In this document: positions 32,106-42,241 of the stretch, piece by piece
How positions within the stretch are numbered: the first letter of the stretch is position 1
How the letters are laid out: every line of letters starts with the position of its first letter
Assembly: GCF_010093815.1 (NCBI RefSeq)
Contig: NW_022985549.1
Span: 1,885,494 to 1,949,493 of the forward strand
Length of the DNA: 64,000 nt
From: Pseudovirgaria hyperparasitica
Taxonomy: Eukaryota > Ascomycota > Dothideomycetes > Acrospermales > Acrospermaceae
Direction of reading: 5' to 3'
Notes under the pieces: generated by a model
The model's database searches: none
Seen by the model: the letters and a program-made list of their open reading frames with translations, nothing else
What the model was told of the DNA's origin: nothing
Program-made: the position numbers and the translations under genes

Positions 32106-34958
32106 TCAGAAAGGAATAGGTTTCTTCCACGCCGGCAGCTGCCTGAGATTATCTTCGTCGAATTTCACATGCCTCTTCTCATCGAGCCACGCCCCCTCAT
32201 CGGTACTCTTAAGACCCTTCTTTTCATTCTCTTCAATTAGTCTCTTACTCAATCCCATATCATCTTGAGGCAGCCAAATCGTCGCTGGCTTACTGATCAG
32301 ACTAGGATTTGTATACGCATTCTTGAGCTCATCCTCTGTATATTCGATGGCATCACCATCCTCTCCTTGGTTGTGCAAGAATGTTTTCATAACCTTATGA
32401 CTTGCGTAGATGTGTGGCTCAAAGAAACGCGCAACGGGGTCTACAACGCGTTTTGGAATATGCATGCTGTTGCCTAGACTTTGGATGCGAGAATGCTCAT
32501 CGGCACCATCTATGACCCCTTCTTCCGCGGTAAGCAACGGCTCTTCTTCTTCTCCTTCAGCTGCTAGCAAATCATCAGGGAAGTGATCCTCAAGCGGACT
32601 CAAGTAGCGGTTCATAACGACATTGTAAGCGATTGTTCCGAAGAATAACACTGCGATCATGATTGAGGGGCCAGTCGCTTTTCGTAGTCCGAATAATCCA
32701 ATGAGTGCGAGCTCGCCGACGTATATACCAGTCAACATTTGCGTCAGCGCCCGGGTGTAGCACTTTCCTTTCGTTTCGAGCTTGGGCTGGACGACGTAAA
32801 GAAGCTGGTGGCGGTAGCAGAAATAAAAAAGTATCAAGCCAATAGCAGCAATACCTAGTACGAGAGGCGAGATGATCGAGTATGCAAGGGCGATGATGAC
32901 GAAATTATTGAACTTGGGATACATCTTACCCCATCCTATGCCTTTCATGGTGGTATACTGTGTGTATTTGTCTCGGGGTGTCTTGTTGATGAACCAGTCC
33001 CAGAAGACATATTGGAAGAGATCGGAATAATTGAGGATATTTTTGGTTGCCGAACCGAGACCTTGCAGAATGAAATAAGTGAGGTAGAAGTTGGATGAGC
33101 TGGGTAGCTTGTCGGCCAATAGCATCGGGACATTTCCAGGATTGTTGATGAGTTGTGGTACAAAAGCAGTTGCTGACGAAGACAGAGCAGTAACGAAAAA
33201 GACTTGAATGATCTGAAATAGATAGTACCACGTCTGTACTTGTAGCTCTGCCGTCACTGTTGTTGGTTCGAACATTTTTGCAACATCTGTAGTGTGTCAA
33301 TCAAATGTCGACTACTAGGATTCGCAGCTTACATCTCAATATGTCCGGAACATATGAAGCGATGAAGCTCGTCGCTAAAGGGGGCAGTAGTCCTACCATC
33401 AGTCCCAAGATGGGATCTGGCAGACTTTTGATCCAGCCAAGCCACTGAACTTTTTCTGCTAGATAGTTGACATTGGAGATCGAGGCGATGAATGCAGTTG
33501 GTATAGACCAAAAGATGATTAGTGCTATTACAAACACGTTACCGGCAGACTTCTTTGACAGTCGAACAGATTGAGGTAGCGTGATGTTTGTCCATATGAT
33601 TTCTTTTGGCAGGACACCGATCAATTTAGACTTGATCGCAAGATTTGCTGGCATTGGTATTTTTGACTTTGGATTGCTTCGGTAAGCTCGTTGAGCGGCC
33701 GACTGCGTTGCGTATTCCACGAAAATGGCAGATCGGGCTTCAGCAGCATCCGTGCTATGTAAATCTCGATCTTCGTCGACTTTCTGTACTTTGGCGGTAG
33801 CTTCGGCCTGGAGATGGTCAATCGCGTCGGATTCTGTCCCGAGGACATAGTATTGCTTGCGAATTGGTCGCAGGGCAGAGATTGTCTGGTCGGTCAAGCC
33901 AACCACGCCTGAGCCATTTCTCTTCGATATTTTCGCTCTCTTCTTGTTCACCGTCTTCAGATAACAAAGCTCGGTAGACTCCAGTTGAGCTAATGTTGCG
34001 TTCCTTGCTCCCACGTGCTCATCCAATTTTGGTGTAGGCTTCACCACCCATTGTCGCATGACCTCCTTGCCCAAAGTGGACTGGGATTCACCGTCAACCA
34101 ACACATCTTTTGGTGGATCAAGATAGAGTACAGTCCTTGAAGAAAGGCGAGAGGCGTTAGTCCTTGATAGGTGCCAAGCTTGGCGTAGACCGATCAACCA
34201 CATACGTTCTCGGGCTATCGTAAACATGACGAAGCCAAAATATACCCAAGCCACAACGGCATGTGCATACAGACGTTTCTTACCATGAACATTCCCGAAC
34301 CCAAGCTTGTCCAACTGAGAAGCATTGCCCTTACCAGTGGCGTTAACAGGGAAGAGAATTGGCCAGGTGATGCAGGCTCCAATTACACAGATGAAGATGA
34401 TAGTCTTCAGAAAACGGAGGTAGAGATACGCATCGAGAGATGAGTGTTCTAAAACGAATTTATCGCCTAATTGCCATATGGGTTTTAGCCATTCGATGCG
34501 TGCTGTGCTCGAGCCTGGAGTCCGATCTCTGTTGAATGTCAGGCCCAGATTTTGATATTTACGCCGTGACGGTGGTATTACTTCTCTGAAATAAGGTCGA
34601 TGTAAGTCCTCGGGGCATAAATGCGTTTATGATAGCGCCTGATGAGGCAGAATATCACAAGAAATATGATAGCGGTGATAAGAGACGGGACAAAAGCGGC
34701 GATGATTGCGGCAAGTGACGCAGACTTACTGCCTGACTAAAGGCATTGTTAGTATCAAGCAGTCCAAGTGTATCAGAAGAGTGAAGGCAGAATGCCCTCC
34801 ATCACTTCTACGTAAAGCAGGGAGCAGGGATCATGGTGCTCGTGGGTGTGTAGTACGTCTGGAGCACTTACGTCATTACCGCCGTTCTTGTCGAAAGCAA
34901 AAATGCGATCTGGAACGTCCCAGTCCAGCGGGGAGTAGAGCACTGTTTGTGCATCCAT
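32106..34958 (-). CDS. PHM7/CSC1 (OSCA) stress-gated cation channel
   Basis: Four exons on the minus strand: 34958-34872, 34736-34582, 34528-33333 and 33286-32106, giving 872 residues. Splicing rebuilds YAPRTYIDLISEKDRTPG across intron 2 (GTAATA donor, CTGAC branch) and PDILRYVAKMFEPTTVTAEL across intron 3. The N-terminal membrane helix (SLAAIIAAFVPSLITAIIFL) and a second and third helix precede the cytosolic RRM-like domain (about 200-360). The seven-helix RSN1/DUF221 channel core covers about 375-700. A C-terminal cytosolic extension contains NPSLISKPATIWLPQDDMGL, typical of the PHM7_ext domain. Family members are osmotically or mechanically gated calcium-permeable channels or lipid scramblase-like proteins of the plasma membrane or ER. 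Which paralogue this is (Csc1, Phm7 or Rsn1) is not resolved. Exon 1 encodes only 29 residues before the first helix. Confidence 0.93.
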
Positions 34959-35704
34959 ATTCTATGTATGTCAGGATTCAGGTCAATATCAAGACTAGCG
35001 TTGGTGATTGTGAAAGAACCATGTCAAGGTAGATGGAGATGGCAACGTGCAACCGGAATCTCGAAACAAGGCAACAGGATTGAGCAGGATTGGAGCTGGC
35101 GCCACTCTTGGCTGTGGCTGAGCACTCATGCGCAGATCTGAGCACGTCACGTTGATCTAAGGACCTAGGTGCTTGCCTTACGTGGACGAGAACAACGACA
35201 ACGACACTGCGCGAACGACCCATACGAGTATCACCGTATCTATTACTAGAATCATACTAGTCACCAAGTCAACTATGCCGAGATGGAACTCCACACCTTG
35301 TTACATGTACTCCATCCTCTCGGACGTTCCTCCGGCCGGTCTAGAGTTAGATTGGGGATGCAAGGCTGCTCGAGGAGATCGGTCAGTCAGCCTGCATTAG
35401 CTGGCTCAGTTCTGTACACAATCGACCTCGTATAGACAATACTGTGCCCCTAGTGGTGTCTAGAGTCAAAACCACATTGGCCGATATCCTGCGTGAGATG
35501 CTGATCGGTGTCATTGTCTCCCTGAGAGACTTCTAGACCATGTTCACTCGATCTTATCGTATTTCAGCTGAAAGTGGGCGGGGCATAAAACGCACTACAA
35601 GACCTGGAATTGAGAACTGGGAAACTCTTCTGTATCACTGTGTCCTCCAGCAAAATCTAGCAAGGTGCTAACCAGAAAGTCTTCGAAGACGTGCCAGACT
35701 CATC
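34959..35704. other. Divergent intergenic region
   Basis: Promoter region between the channel gene (leftward) and the Cys-rich/HET locus (rightward). No gene supported. Confidence 0.5.
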
Positions 35705-36260
35705 ATGGTCATCTGCAATTCAATCCTCGTACACTTACTTCTGACGATACTCGTCTCTGCTGCTCCTAAACAAATGTCGAAGATGGCCACGTGCGGCTAC
35801 CCGGTGTTTCGTTCTCTCCCAATCGAGGAGGGCATGTTCCCGCGCTCTCTTTTTGGCCGGCAAACCTACAGTCCCAATTGTCCCATGCTAACCTTATCAT
35901 GTGACCCTACTGGCTCCATTTGCTGCGAATACGGGAAGCAATGCTGTGGCAATGGTTGCTGTGATATTGGCTATAGCTGCGAGTCGACTTCCTCTGGACT
36001 TGCTTGTTGCCCGTACTCGGGCGTGGCAGAGGGTGTCTGCGCCGATTTATCTGTTACAAATGTTCGTCATATTCAAATTTATGTTTGACCGCGGCTGATT
36101 TGTAGCGAAGCCATGCCAAGGAGACGACCAGTACTGCGTAGCCACAGACTATTGTTGCCCCATCGACACTGGATGTGCTGTTTATAGCGATGGCTCTCCT
36201 TATTGCGCTACGGCAGATTCTCTCCCATCGATCTCCACGACAATCACCCCGATATACTCC
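35705..36260 (+). CDS. Secreted Cys-rich segment, 5' part of the HET locus
   Basis: The first exon begins at 35705 with a signal peptide (residues 1-20, ending SAAP) and continues with a dense cysteine pattern: CPMLTLSCD, ICCEYGKQCCGNGCCDIGY, CESTSSGLACCPYSG. An intron of about 58 nt starts near 36053 (exact ends uncertain; a CTGAT branch site is at about 36095). After it a second cysteine cluster follows in another frame: KPCQGDDQYCVATDYCCP, CAVYSDGSPYC. Then a Ser/Thr-rich start (LPSISTTITPIY) leads to a stop at about 36261. Secreted Cys modules of this type often cap Ser/Thr stalk and single-helix membrane proteins in fungi. The following Ser/Thr-rich stalk and membrane helix lie immediately downstream in the third frame, so this may be the ectodomain of the same protein or a separate small secreted protein. 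Confidence 0.6.
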
Positions 36261-39012
36261 TGACTCTGCTACAATGCGCTCAACATACAGTCCCCCCCCA
36301 GAAGAATACAGCAGTATTTCGACTATCTCCACGCCTGAGCCCGATATACCATTATTCTCCATACCCGGTGATACGTCGACTTTGACCACTACAACCGATT
36401 CCTCTCCTGCTATTTCTACTCGTCCTGTAACAGCAAGTCTACCATATACGCCTTTGATGAGCTTAGTTTCGAGCCTTCATATAAGCTCTTCTCTAGGGAT
36501 AGAAGCGAACTCGAAGTCATTTTGGAATAGTCCTGTGTCAGAGACCGCAACTTCATATACCCAATCCACGGGCTCTTACACATCGACAAGTAATGGTCCT
36601 ACGTCCACAATCTCTACTATCACTACCACGAGTTCCATAAATCCTACAAGAAGTCCTCTCTCCAGTAGCGCGATTGGAGGAATTACAGGGGGTGGTATAG
36701 CTGCTCTCTTCGCTCTTCTTCTCATCTGGTGGTGTATCCATAAAGGCTGGTGCCTCACCCCTAAGAGGTCTAACGGAAGCACCGTCCACGTGGTACATCA
36801 GCATCATCATACGAGCCCCAAAGTCCCCCGCGTGCCGGAGACACATACCAGCTTGGACCATCGACACAAAATTATCCGTCGAAAACAACGTTCAGACCTT
36901 CCACGGAGCACTCGCTACAAACCCGGTCTCGATGACGAACGAGAATCTCCTCGTCTCTTTCAAAGACTGCCTCAGGGCTGGATCCTATTAGCTCACCTTC
37001 AGCCGGGAGAGGGTAATGACGCTTTACACTGCGAGATACGAGACAGCACTCAATCTGAGAAGTATGAGGCACTCTCTTGGGTCTGGTTTCAGCGCTCTCG
37101 AATAGAGAAAAACTCGAAGAAGCCCCTTAGGATGATCCCAATGCTCGTTAGTCGGTCGGATGGGATCAAAGATGGGCAACATATCATTATGTGGATTACT
37201 CCAAATCTCGCTAGAGCCCTATGGAAGCTACGTCCGCCTCTAGGTCAGACATCCCGACCGTTATGGATTGATATGCTCTGTATCATACAAGGCAGCTCTG
37301 TTGAGGCAAGAGAAGATCAAGAACAACAGCTGCCACTAATGGCCTCCATCTATGGCTCTGCTCAATACGTGATTGCCTGGCTCGGGGAGATTGCTGAGGG
37401 TATAGAATTCATATTCGAACAGGCCAACCTCATTATCGGTCTCGACACGCCTTTTTCTGAAAAGATAATGCCTTACAAACCCTTCGTTGACTACAGTCCG
37501 AAGGAAGTTCAAATTATACATGATTTTGCTTTGAGAGATTACTGGACTAGGATTTGGATTGTCCAAGAATTTGCCCTATCAAACTCCAGCTTTTCGCTTA
37601 TTTTCAAATCCGACGAGCTCGAAACAACGTGGCCTCAAGTGAATGTTCTCATCAATGATATAGATGGACCAACGCAACATGGCGTCGTCCGAAATATTGT
37701 TGACGACTACGTACTGTTCCCGGGCGTGGTCAATTGTTCGGTTCTGGCCGCCGTCCGCAAGTATGTGAGACCTGCCCAAATATTACAATACAAGTTTTAC
37801 GAGATCAAACATGAGGGCCTCCGACTACTGCCTTTGATTCACTATCTACGCAATCACATGTGTGGCGAGCCCATGGATCGCTTCATGGCTCTCAAATCAC
37901 TCACCCGTGGTGATACATTTGATATAATCAGTCCCCAATACAATATTAAGAACCAATATGTAGCGGAGTATGGTAGTCAAGCGTGGCTTGCACTAGAGCG
38001 CTTTTTTCCTCGCGTCACTCGTCCTGTCAAATACCACAGATCCGAACTGACAGCGATCGCTCATACATACGGTCAACTCGTCGAACTCGTAGCCATACTC
38101 TATGGTCGTCTCGATGCCCTCAACTGCAACACGGGCCAGACTGAGGAAGAAAGCCTCCATGGGTATGGCTTATCATCCTGGATCCCCAACCTCTGGAGCC
38201 CGCACACCACGTATTCACTCATCGATGGCGGCCGCGGTCCCGAAACCTGGTTTCAGGACATCGAGCACATGTACTCCGCTGGAATGGCAAGACCGCCAGC
38301 AGTATACAGACTAAAACCCCTTGATGGTAGTCACTACAGCCCAGACCCAGGCAAGCTTCTAGTTACAGGCTTCCAATTCGACTATATCGACAAGATACTG
38401 CCCCAGGCTGTCACGCCACAAACGCTCGAGGTACCACTCGGCGAACGTACCGTTGCGCGTCTCAATGACGCACTGCTTACCTGGGCAGAAAACAATGCCG
38501 CTGAGCTGGATGGGTGGGGTCTGGGTATATACCGAGACTGGAATGGCGGCTACGATATGGCGTTGCGCCGCATGCTCGTTGCAAATGTTGATCCCGCTCG
38601 GGCCTTTGGCAATCCCACTGCGAAAACCTCCGGCCACGACCTCAACTTCTGCAGGTCTACGGAGTGGGGCCAGGAGCCGACGCGCACGCTGACTGATGTT
38701 ACGAAGGTCTGGCCACAGGAGATCATGCGTGTGCACCTCAACAGGCGTATGTTCCGCACTCGTATGGGGTATATTGGTGTGGGACCTGAAGCCTTGAAGA
38801 AGGGTGATTTGGTCGTTATTCTTTTCGGGGGGCAGACACCTTACGTGCTTAGAGAGAATAGTTTGGCGGCTCCGACGAGAATACATGGGACTGGTCAGAA
38901 AGGGCGGTGGCAGACGTATAAATTTCTAGGCGAGTGCTATGTTGACGGAATCATGGGCGATGACAACGGAACGGCAGATAGCGATCATCGCCAGGACTTT
39001 GTTCTAGAATAG
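36175..39012 (+). CDS. HET-domain protein with Ser/Thr stalk and membrane helix
   Basis: The frame is open for 945 codons. The ATG at 36175 is probably not the true start, because its first 30 or so codons overlap the Cys-rich frame; a real 5' junction is not visible. From about residue 35 to 160 the protein is a Ser/Thr stalk. Residues about 165-190 form one membrane helix (GITGGGIAALFALLLIWWCI), followed by a His/Arg-rich tail. The HET domain starts at YEALSWVW (about 297) and continues with LWIDMLCIIQ (363), MASIYGSAQYVIAWLGE and YWTRIWIVQEFAL (about 455). The far C terminus has GDLVVILFGGQTPYVLRE (about 878) and FLGECYVDGIM, the usual end of this HET subfamily. HET proteins trigger cell death on non-self recognition during hyphal fusion or bacterial sensing. 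A membrane-anchored version with an extracellular stalk is unusual and is inferred from the uninterrupted frame linking helix and HET domain. Confidence 0.8.
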   Translation: MLFIAMALLIALRQILSHRSPRQSPRYTPDSATMRSTYSPPPEEYSSISTISTPEPDIPLFSIPGDTSTLTTTTDSSPAISTRPVTASLPYTPLMSLVSSLHISSSLGIEANSKSFWNSPVSETATSYTQSTGSYTSTSNGPTSTISTITTTSSINPTRSPLSSSAIGGITGGGIAALFALLLIWWCIHKGWCLTPKRSNGSTVHVVHQHHHTSPKVPRVPETHTSLDHRHKIIRRKQRSDLPRSTRYKPGLDDERESPRLFQRLPQGWILLAHLQPGEGNDALHCEIRDSTQSEKYEALSWVWFQRSRIEKNSKKPLRMIPMLVSRSDGIKDGQHIIMWITPNLARALWKLRPPLGQTSRPLWIDMLCIIQGSSVEAREDQEQQLPLMASIYGSAQYVIAWLGEIAEGIEFIFEQANLIIGLDTPFSEKIMPYKPFVDYSPKEVQIIHDFALRDYWTRIWIVQEFALSNSSFSLIFKSDELETTWPQVNVLINDIDGPTQHGVVRNIVDDYVLFPGVVNCSVLAAVRKYVRPAQILQYKFYEIKHEGLRLLPLIHYLRNHMCGEPMDRFMALKSLTRGDTFDIISPQYNIKNQYVAEYGSQAWLALERFFPRVTRPVKYHRSELTAIAHTYGQLVELVAILYGRLDALNCNTGQTEEESLHGYGLSSWIPNLWSPHTTYSLIDGGRGPETWFQDIEHMYSAGMARPPAVYRLKPLDGSHYSPDPGKLLVTGFQFDYIDKILPQAVTPQTLEVPLGERTVARLNDALLTWAENNAAELDGWGLGIYRDWNGGYDMALRRMLVANVDPARAFGNPTAKTSGHDLNFCRSTEWGQEPTRTLTDVTKVWPQEIMRVHLNRRMFRTRMGYIGVGPEALKKGDLVVILFGGQTPYVLRENSLAAPTRIHGTGQKGRWQTYKFLGECYVDGIMGDDNGTADSDHRQDFVLE

Positions 39013-41203
39013 GGTTCTGGAACACCATATATGTACATTTTCATGATTGTTAGTGGTTTATCCTTCTATAAATAAGCAAAAAATCCAAGATCGTAGTGCA
39101 TAATATCGAGTCGGGGTACCTAACATCTTCAGTCACTCAGCCTACTAGCAACATTCCTCCAGTACCTCATCTTGAATTTGGCTCTAGACCATGTGCTTAT
39201 GCAATGAAACAGATTCTTTCTCCATCAGGTTTATGTCCTGAATACATAGATGTCCAATACATCCTGAGGCGAGGAGTAGAGGGTTGTCATGAACATGTCC
39301 AGCGAGGCAACGCCGTGTCACCAAATATAAAATTAGATATGCATAGTCTGAGTCCCTGTAGGTGTTTAGGCAATTGACATTCGTCTCTGAGCGTCAGGAG
39401 CCGAGTTCTGAAATTGCCTTCTGAACTCCTTGACTGTTACTGATTCGACCGCAATTACAAGCACTAGCAGTGTTTAACTGGGAGTCCTATGTCAGGAAGT
39501 ATAGACTACCTGCCCACGAGAACACCGGTGACAGTATTTGTCCAACATGCAATCGTACTTTGAGATCCAAAAGCTAATACTGTAAGCTGTAGCTGACTGG
39601 TCGAGAGGCATTTATGCGCCCGAACGCAAACCTGTACAACAAAATACAATGTCTGTGCTAGATAGAGTCAGCAGTTTTGTGAGCGCTCCGTTACTGTCGC
39701 GTCTCTCTGGGAGGTACTGCGTGGTATCGAGGAGCTTCGCGACTTTTTTATCTCTCCAGTACGTCCGATAAGCACCCCTGATGTGGTCTGAGATCCCACT
39801 ACAACTGAGGGACTCTTGTGACTTGGATGAATGTGCTTAGAAAGGGTTCTGTTGATGTAAGAGTCCCCAGTAACTAGTACGAAGTGAATTATATTGGCGA
39901 GGTGATTTTGGAGTAGATACATGTGGTTCGGAGGGATCGTTTATGGCTTTTATTAGAATCAATCCAAGAGGCGCTAAGACTAGCATCCACCTGCTCTTTA
40001 TCTACAGATCTTCATACTGCGTCATACTCTGGTCATCTTCCTTGAGAATTTTCGCCAGTCTCCAGCGCTGATGGTAGAGGCGAAAAGTTGAGGTGTAGAA
40101 CCAAAGAAATACCTAGGCACATAATGGACAGGATAACTAAAAGTGAGTCGACTGTGCTGCGCATAGAAGCTATGCAGACTATCTAAGTCTAGTGTGAAGT
40201 GATGTGAGAGGACACCCCAGCCTGGAGACGCATGCGTGACGAAGGAATGCAGCCTGAGAATACACCCCGGTTCCAATGTGCTGAAGTCCCAAGGCGCCAT
40301 AGTAATAAGGACACATACTATTGGAGCTTCGATATCATAGTCCCCGGCGTTCAATCCATACGTTATGTCTAGTTGAACCATCCGGCTACATTGCAGCCAC
40401 ACAATGCTACTTGCATTTGTCTTTGATGAGTCTAGAGCTTGACGTCAATCATTCTCATCAATATTAGGATATAGCTGTCGGTGAGGCTTTTCGGTCGGCC
40501 AGTGGAATTTAAGGCAAGTATGTCGAGCACCAATAGACGTTCCAAAGCGTATCTATCCGATTGGTGGACGTTGCCAGATGAAGTAGAAAAGAAAAGATGC
40601 CGTCCTTGATGCGCTACGACCAATATAGCCTAGCGCTGGATTTTCGTGGCAGTGGATACCTAGTCCGAAATTGGGAAACGACACAGAATGAAAGGATGAG
40701 TCGATAACAAGAGTATCGCCAGACTTTCAATTATGCAGTTGGGAGAGTAGTCATGCAGCCTTGCGCAGGCTGCACTGTGGTGTAGCATGCATATATACTG
40801 CAACAAGGTCCCCACTTTTCGCACAGGGTGAGTGTTGCGATCGACAAGGAAGCTCCGGACTAGGAAAATAGCTCTGCTTGCACTGGTCTTTATTCGGTCA
40901 GGTGTAGCGAAGAGGTTACCTTTCTCCCATAGCATCTATCAGTGCAAGAACTAGTGTCAGTAGGAACATAGGTCGGGTTTGGATATGCACACAAGGTCAT
41001 TATTCCATTATTATTACTGATCATTTCGGCATGATACAACCATACATACGACGATACACACAGTGGACACCCAAGTGCCATGCCTGATCCTCGCCATCAC
41101 GAAGGAAATCCATAGCTTCCAGAACACAATTTCCTCCCATCTCATTCATAACTCATCACTTCCATTCGCAGCATATTCTATGCATACGTGTGTATGTAGA
41201 CAG
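39013..41203. other. 2.2 kb region without a supported gene
   Basis: Several minus-strand frames of 63-126 codons (40022-40935) contain no recognisable motif and do not join through convincing splice sites. They could be remnants of a lost gene, but composition does not settle it. Otherwise ordinary intergenic sequence. Confidence 0.45.
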
Positions 41204-42241
41204 TTAGACCTCCTCACTGACCTTCTGCTTAGAGCTCAGGGGCTTGATCATGGTTGAGAGATCACCGACTGGAAGGTATTAGTTGGAGTCCAAAAATGAC
41301 TGCATGAGGATACATACCAGGTAGCGCTAACGGGAAATCAACGCTCGCAAGCATGATGCCGAAGAACAAGTACCAGCCGAGAAGACAAACGACAAATGCC
41401 AGTGCGCCCGCAGCTACTGTCATATTGTGGATCATGTCTGGGTTGCCTTGTGGGGTCTCGAGGAAGACGCCGGTCAAAAGACCGAAAGCGGGGATGAGAA
41501 GCAGGAAGATGAGCACGAAAACAACGTTCGTGCGCAGCGCACAGATGAGGTAGAAAAAGCACATTAAGCCCATGGAAAGCGTAAAGTAGCCGAACGAGTG
41601 GTTGAAGACAGGATTCTCAATGCCCGAGACCTCAGGGGAGTCCCCAGATGCTGGGACGTTGAAGGCACCAATAGCGTTAAAGTATGGGGTCAGTGTAGCA
41701 CCAAAGATGAGCCAGAAGGAGCCTTGGCTTATGTTAGTTGGGTGAAGAGAAGATGTAGTAACTTCACATACCAAAGCTGCCGAATACGATGAATGGAAAT
41801 GTATTGCCCAGGATGAACTCGCCAACGGCACCGAGAATCATTAGGAGACCACCAGCGAACCAGTAGGTGCCGACGGTCGCAGCTCCGAGACCACCAGCGC
41901 CCCGCCATCCGAGAAGAGCAAACGAAAGTGGAAAGAGAGCAAGCAAGAATCCAATGAGGCAGCTGAGACCGATATTAGAGAACAAAGCAGACACGAAAAC
42001 ATCTAAATACTTACAGCGGCGTTGGATTGGCGAATGTCTTACGGAGATCACCTGCCACACGGTTCTGAGGCGACAGGTAGATTTTCTCAAAGAGTTCTGG
42101 CGAGATGGAGATAGAACCAGCTGTCCTGATTCTTTGGAGAGCATTGTCAGCTTGTTCATTGCTTCCTAGGTGTTGGTGGAAATCTTTTTCCAGAGGATCG
42201 CCATTGGTGTTGGCTTGAGAGTAGTTGCCTTCGGCGGACAT
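41204..42241 (-). CDS. Acetate transporter, GPR1/FUN34/YaaH (AcpA/Ady2) family
   Basis: Four exons on the minus strand: 42241-42015, 41962-41772, 41722-41318 and 41268-41204, giving 295 residues, the usual length. All three introns are 49-52 nt with GTAAGT or GTATGT donors. The family signature NPTPLCLIGF (72-81) is rebuilt across intron 1, and FGSFGSFWLIFGATLTPYFNA across intron 2. Six hydrophobic helices follow in the expected order, including GWRGAGGLGAATVGTYWFAGG and LCFFYLICALRTNVVFVLIF-like segments. The N-terminal 60 residues are cytosolic and polar. The last exon encodes VGDLSTMIKPLSSKQ, typical of the C-terminal tail. The protein would import acetate or other short monocarboxylates at the plasma membrane; such genes are usually controlled by carbon source. 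Paralogue identity is not resolved. Confidence 0.94.
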
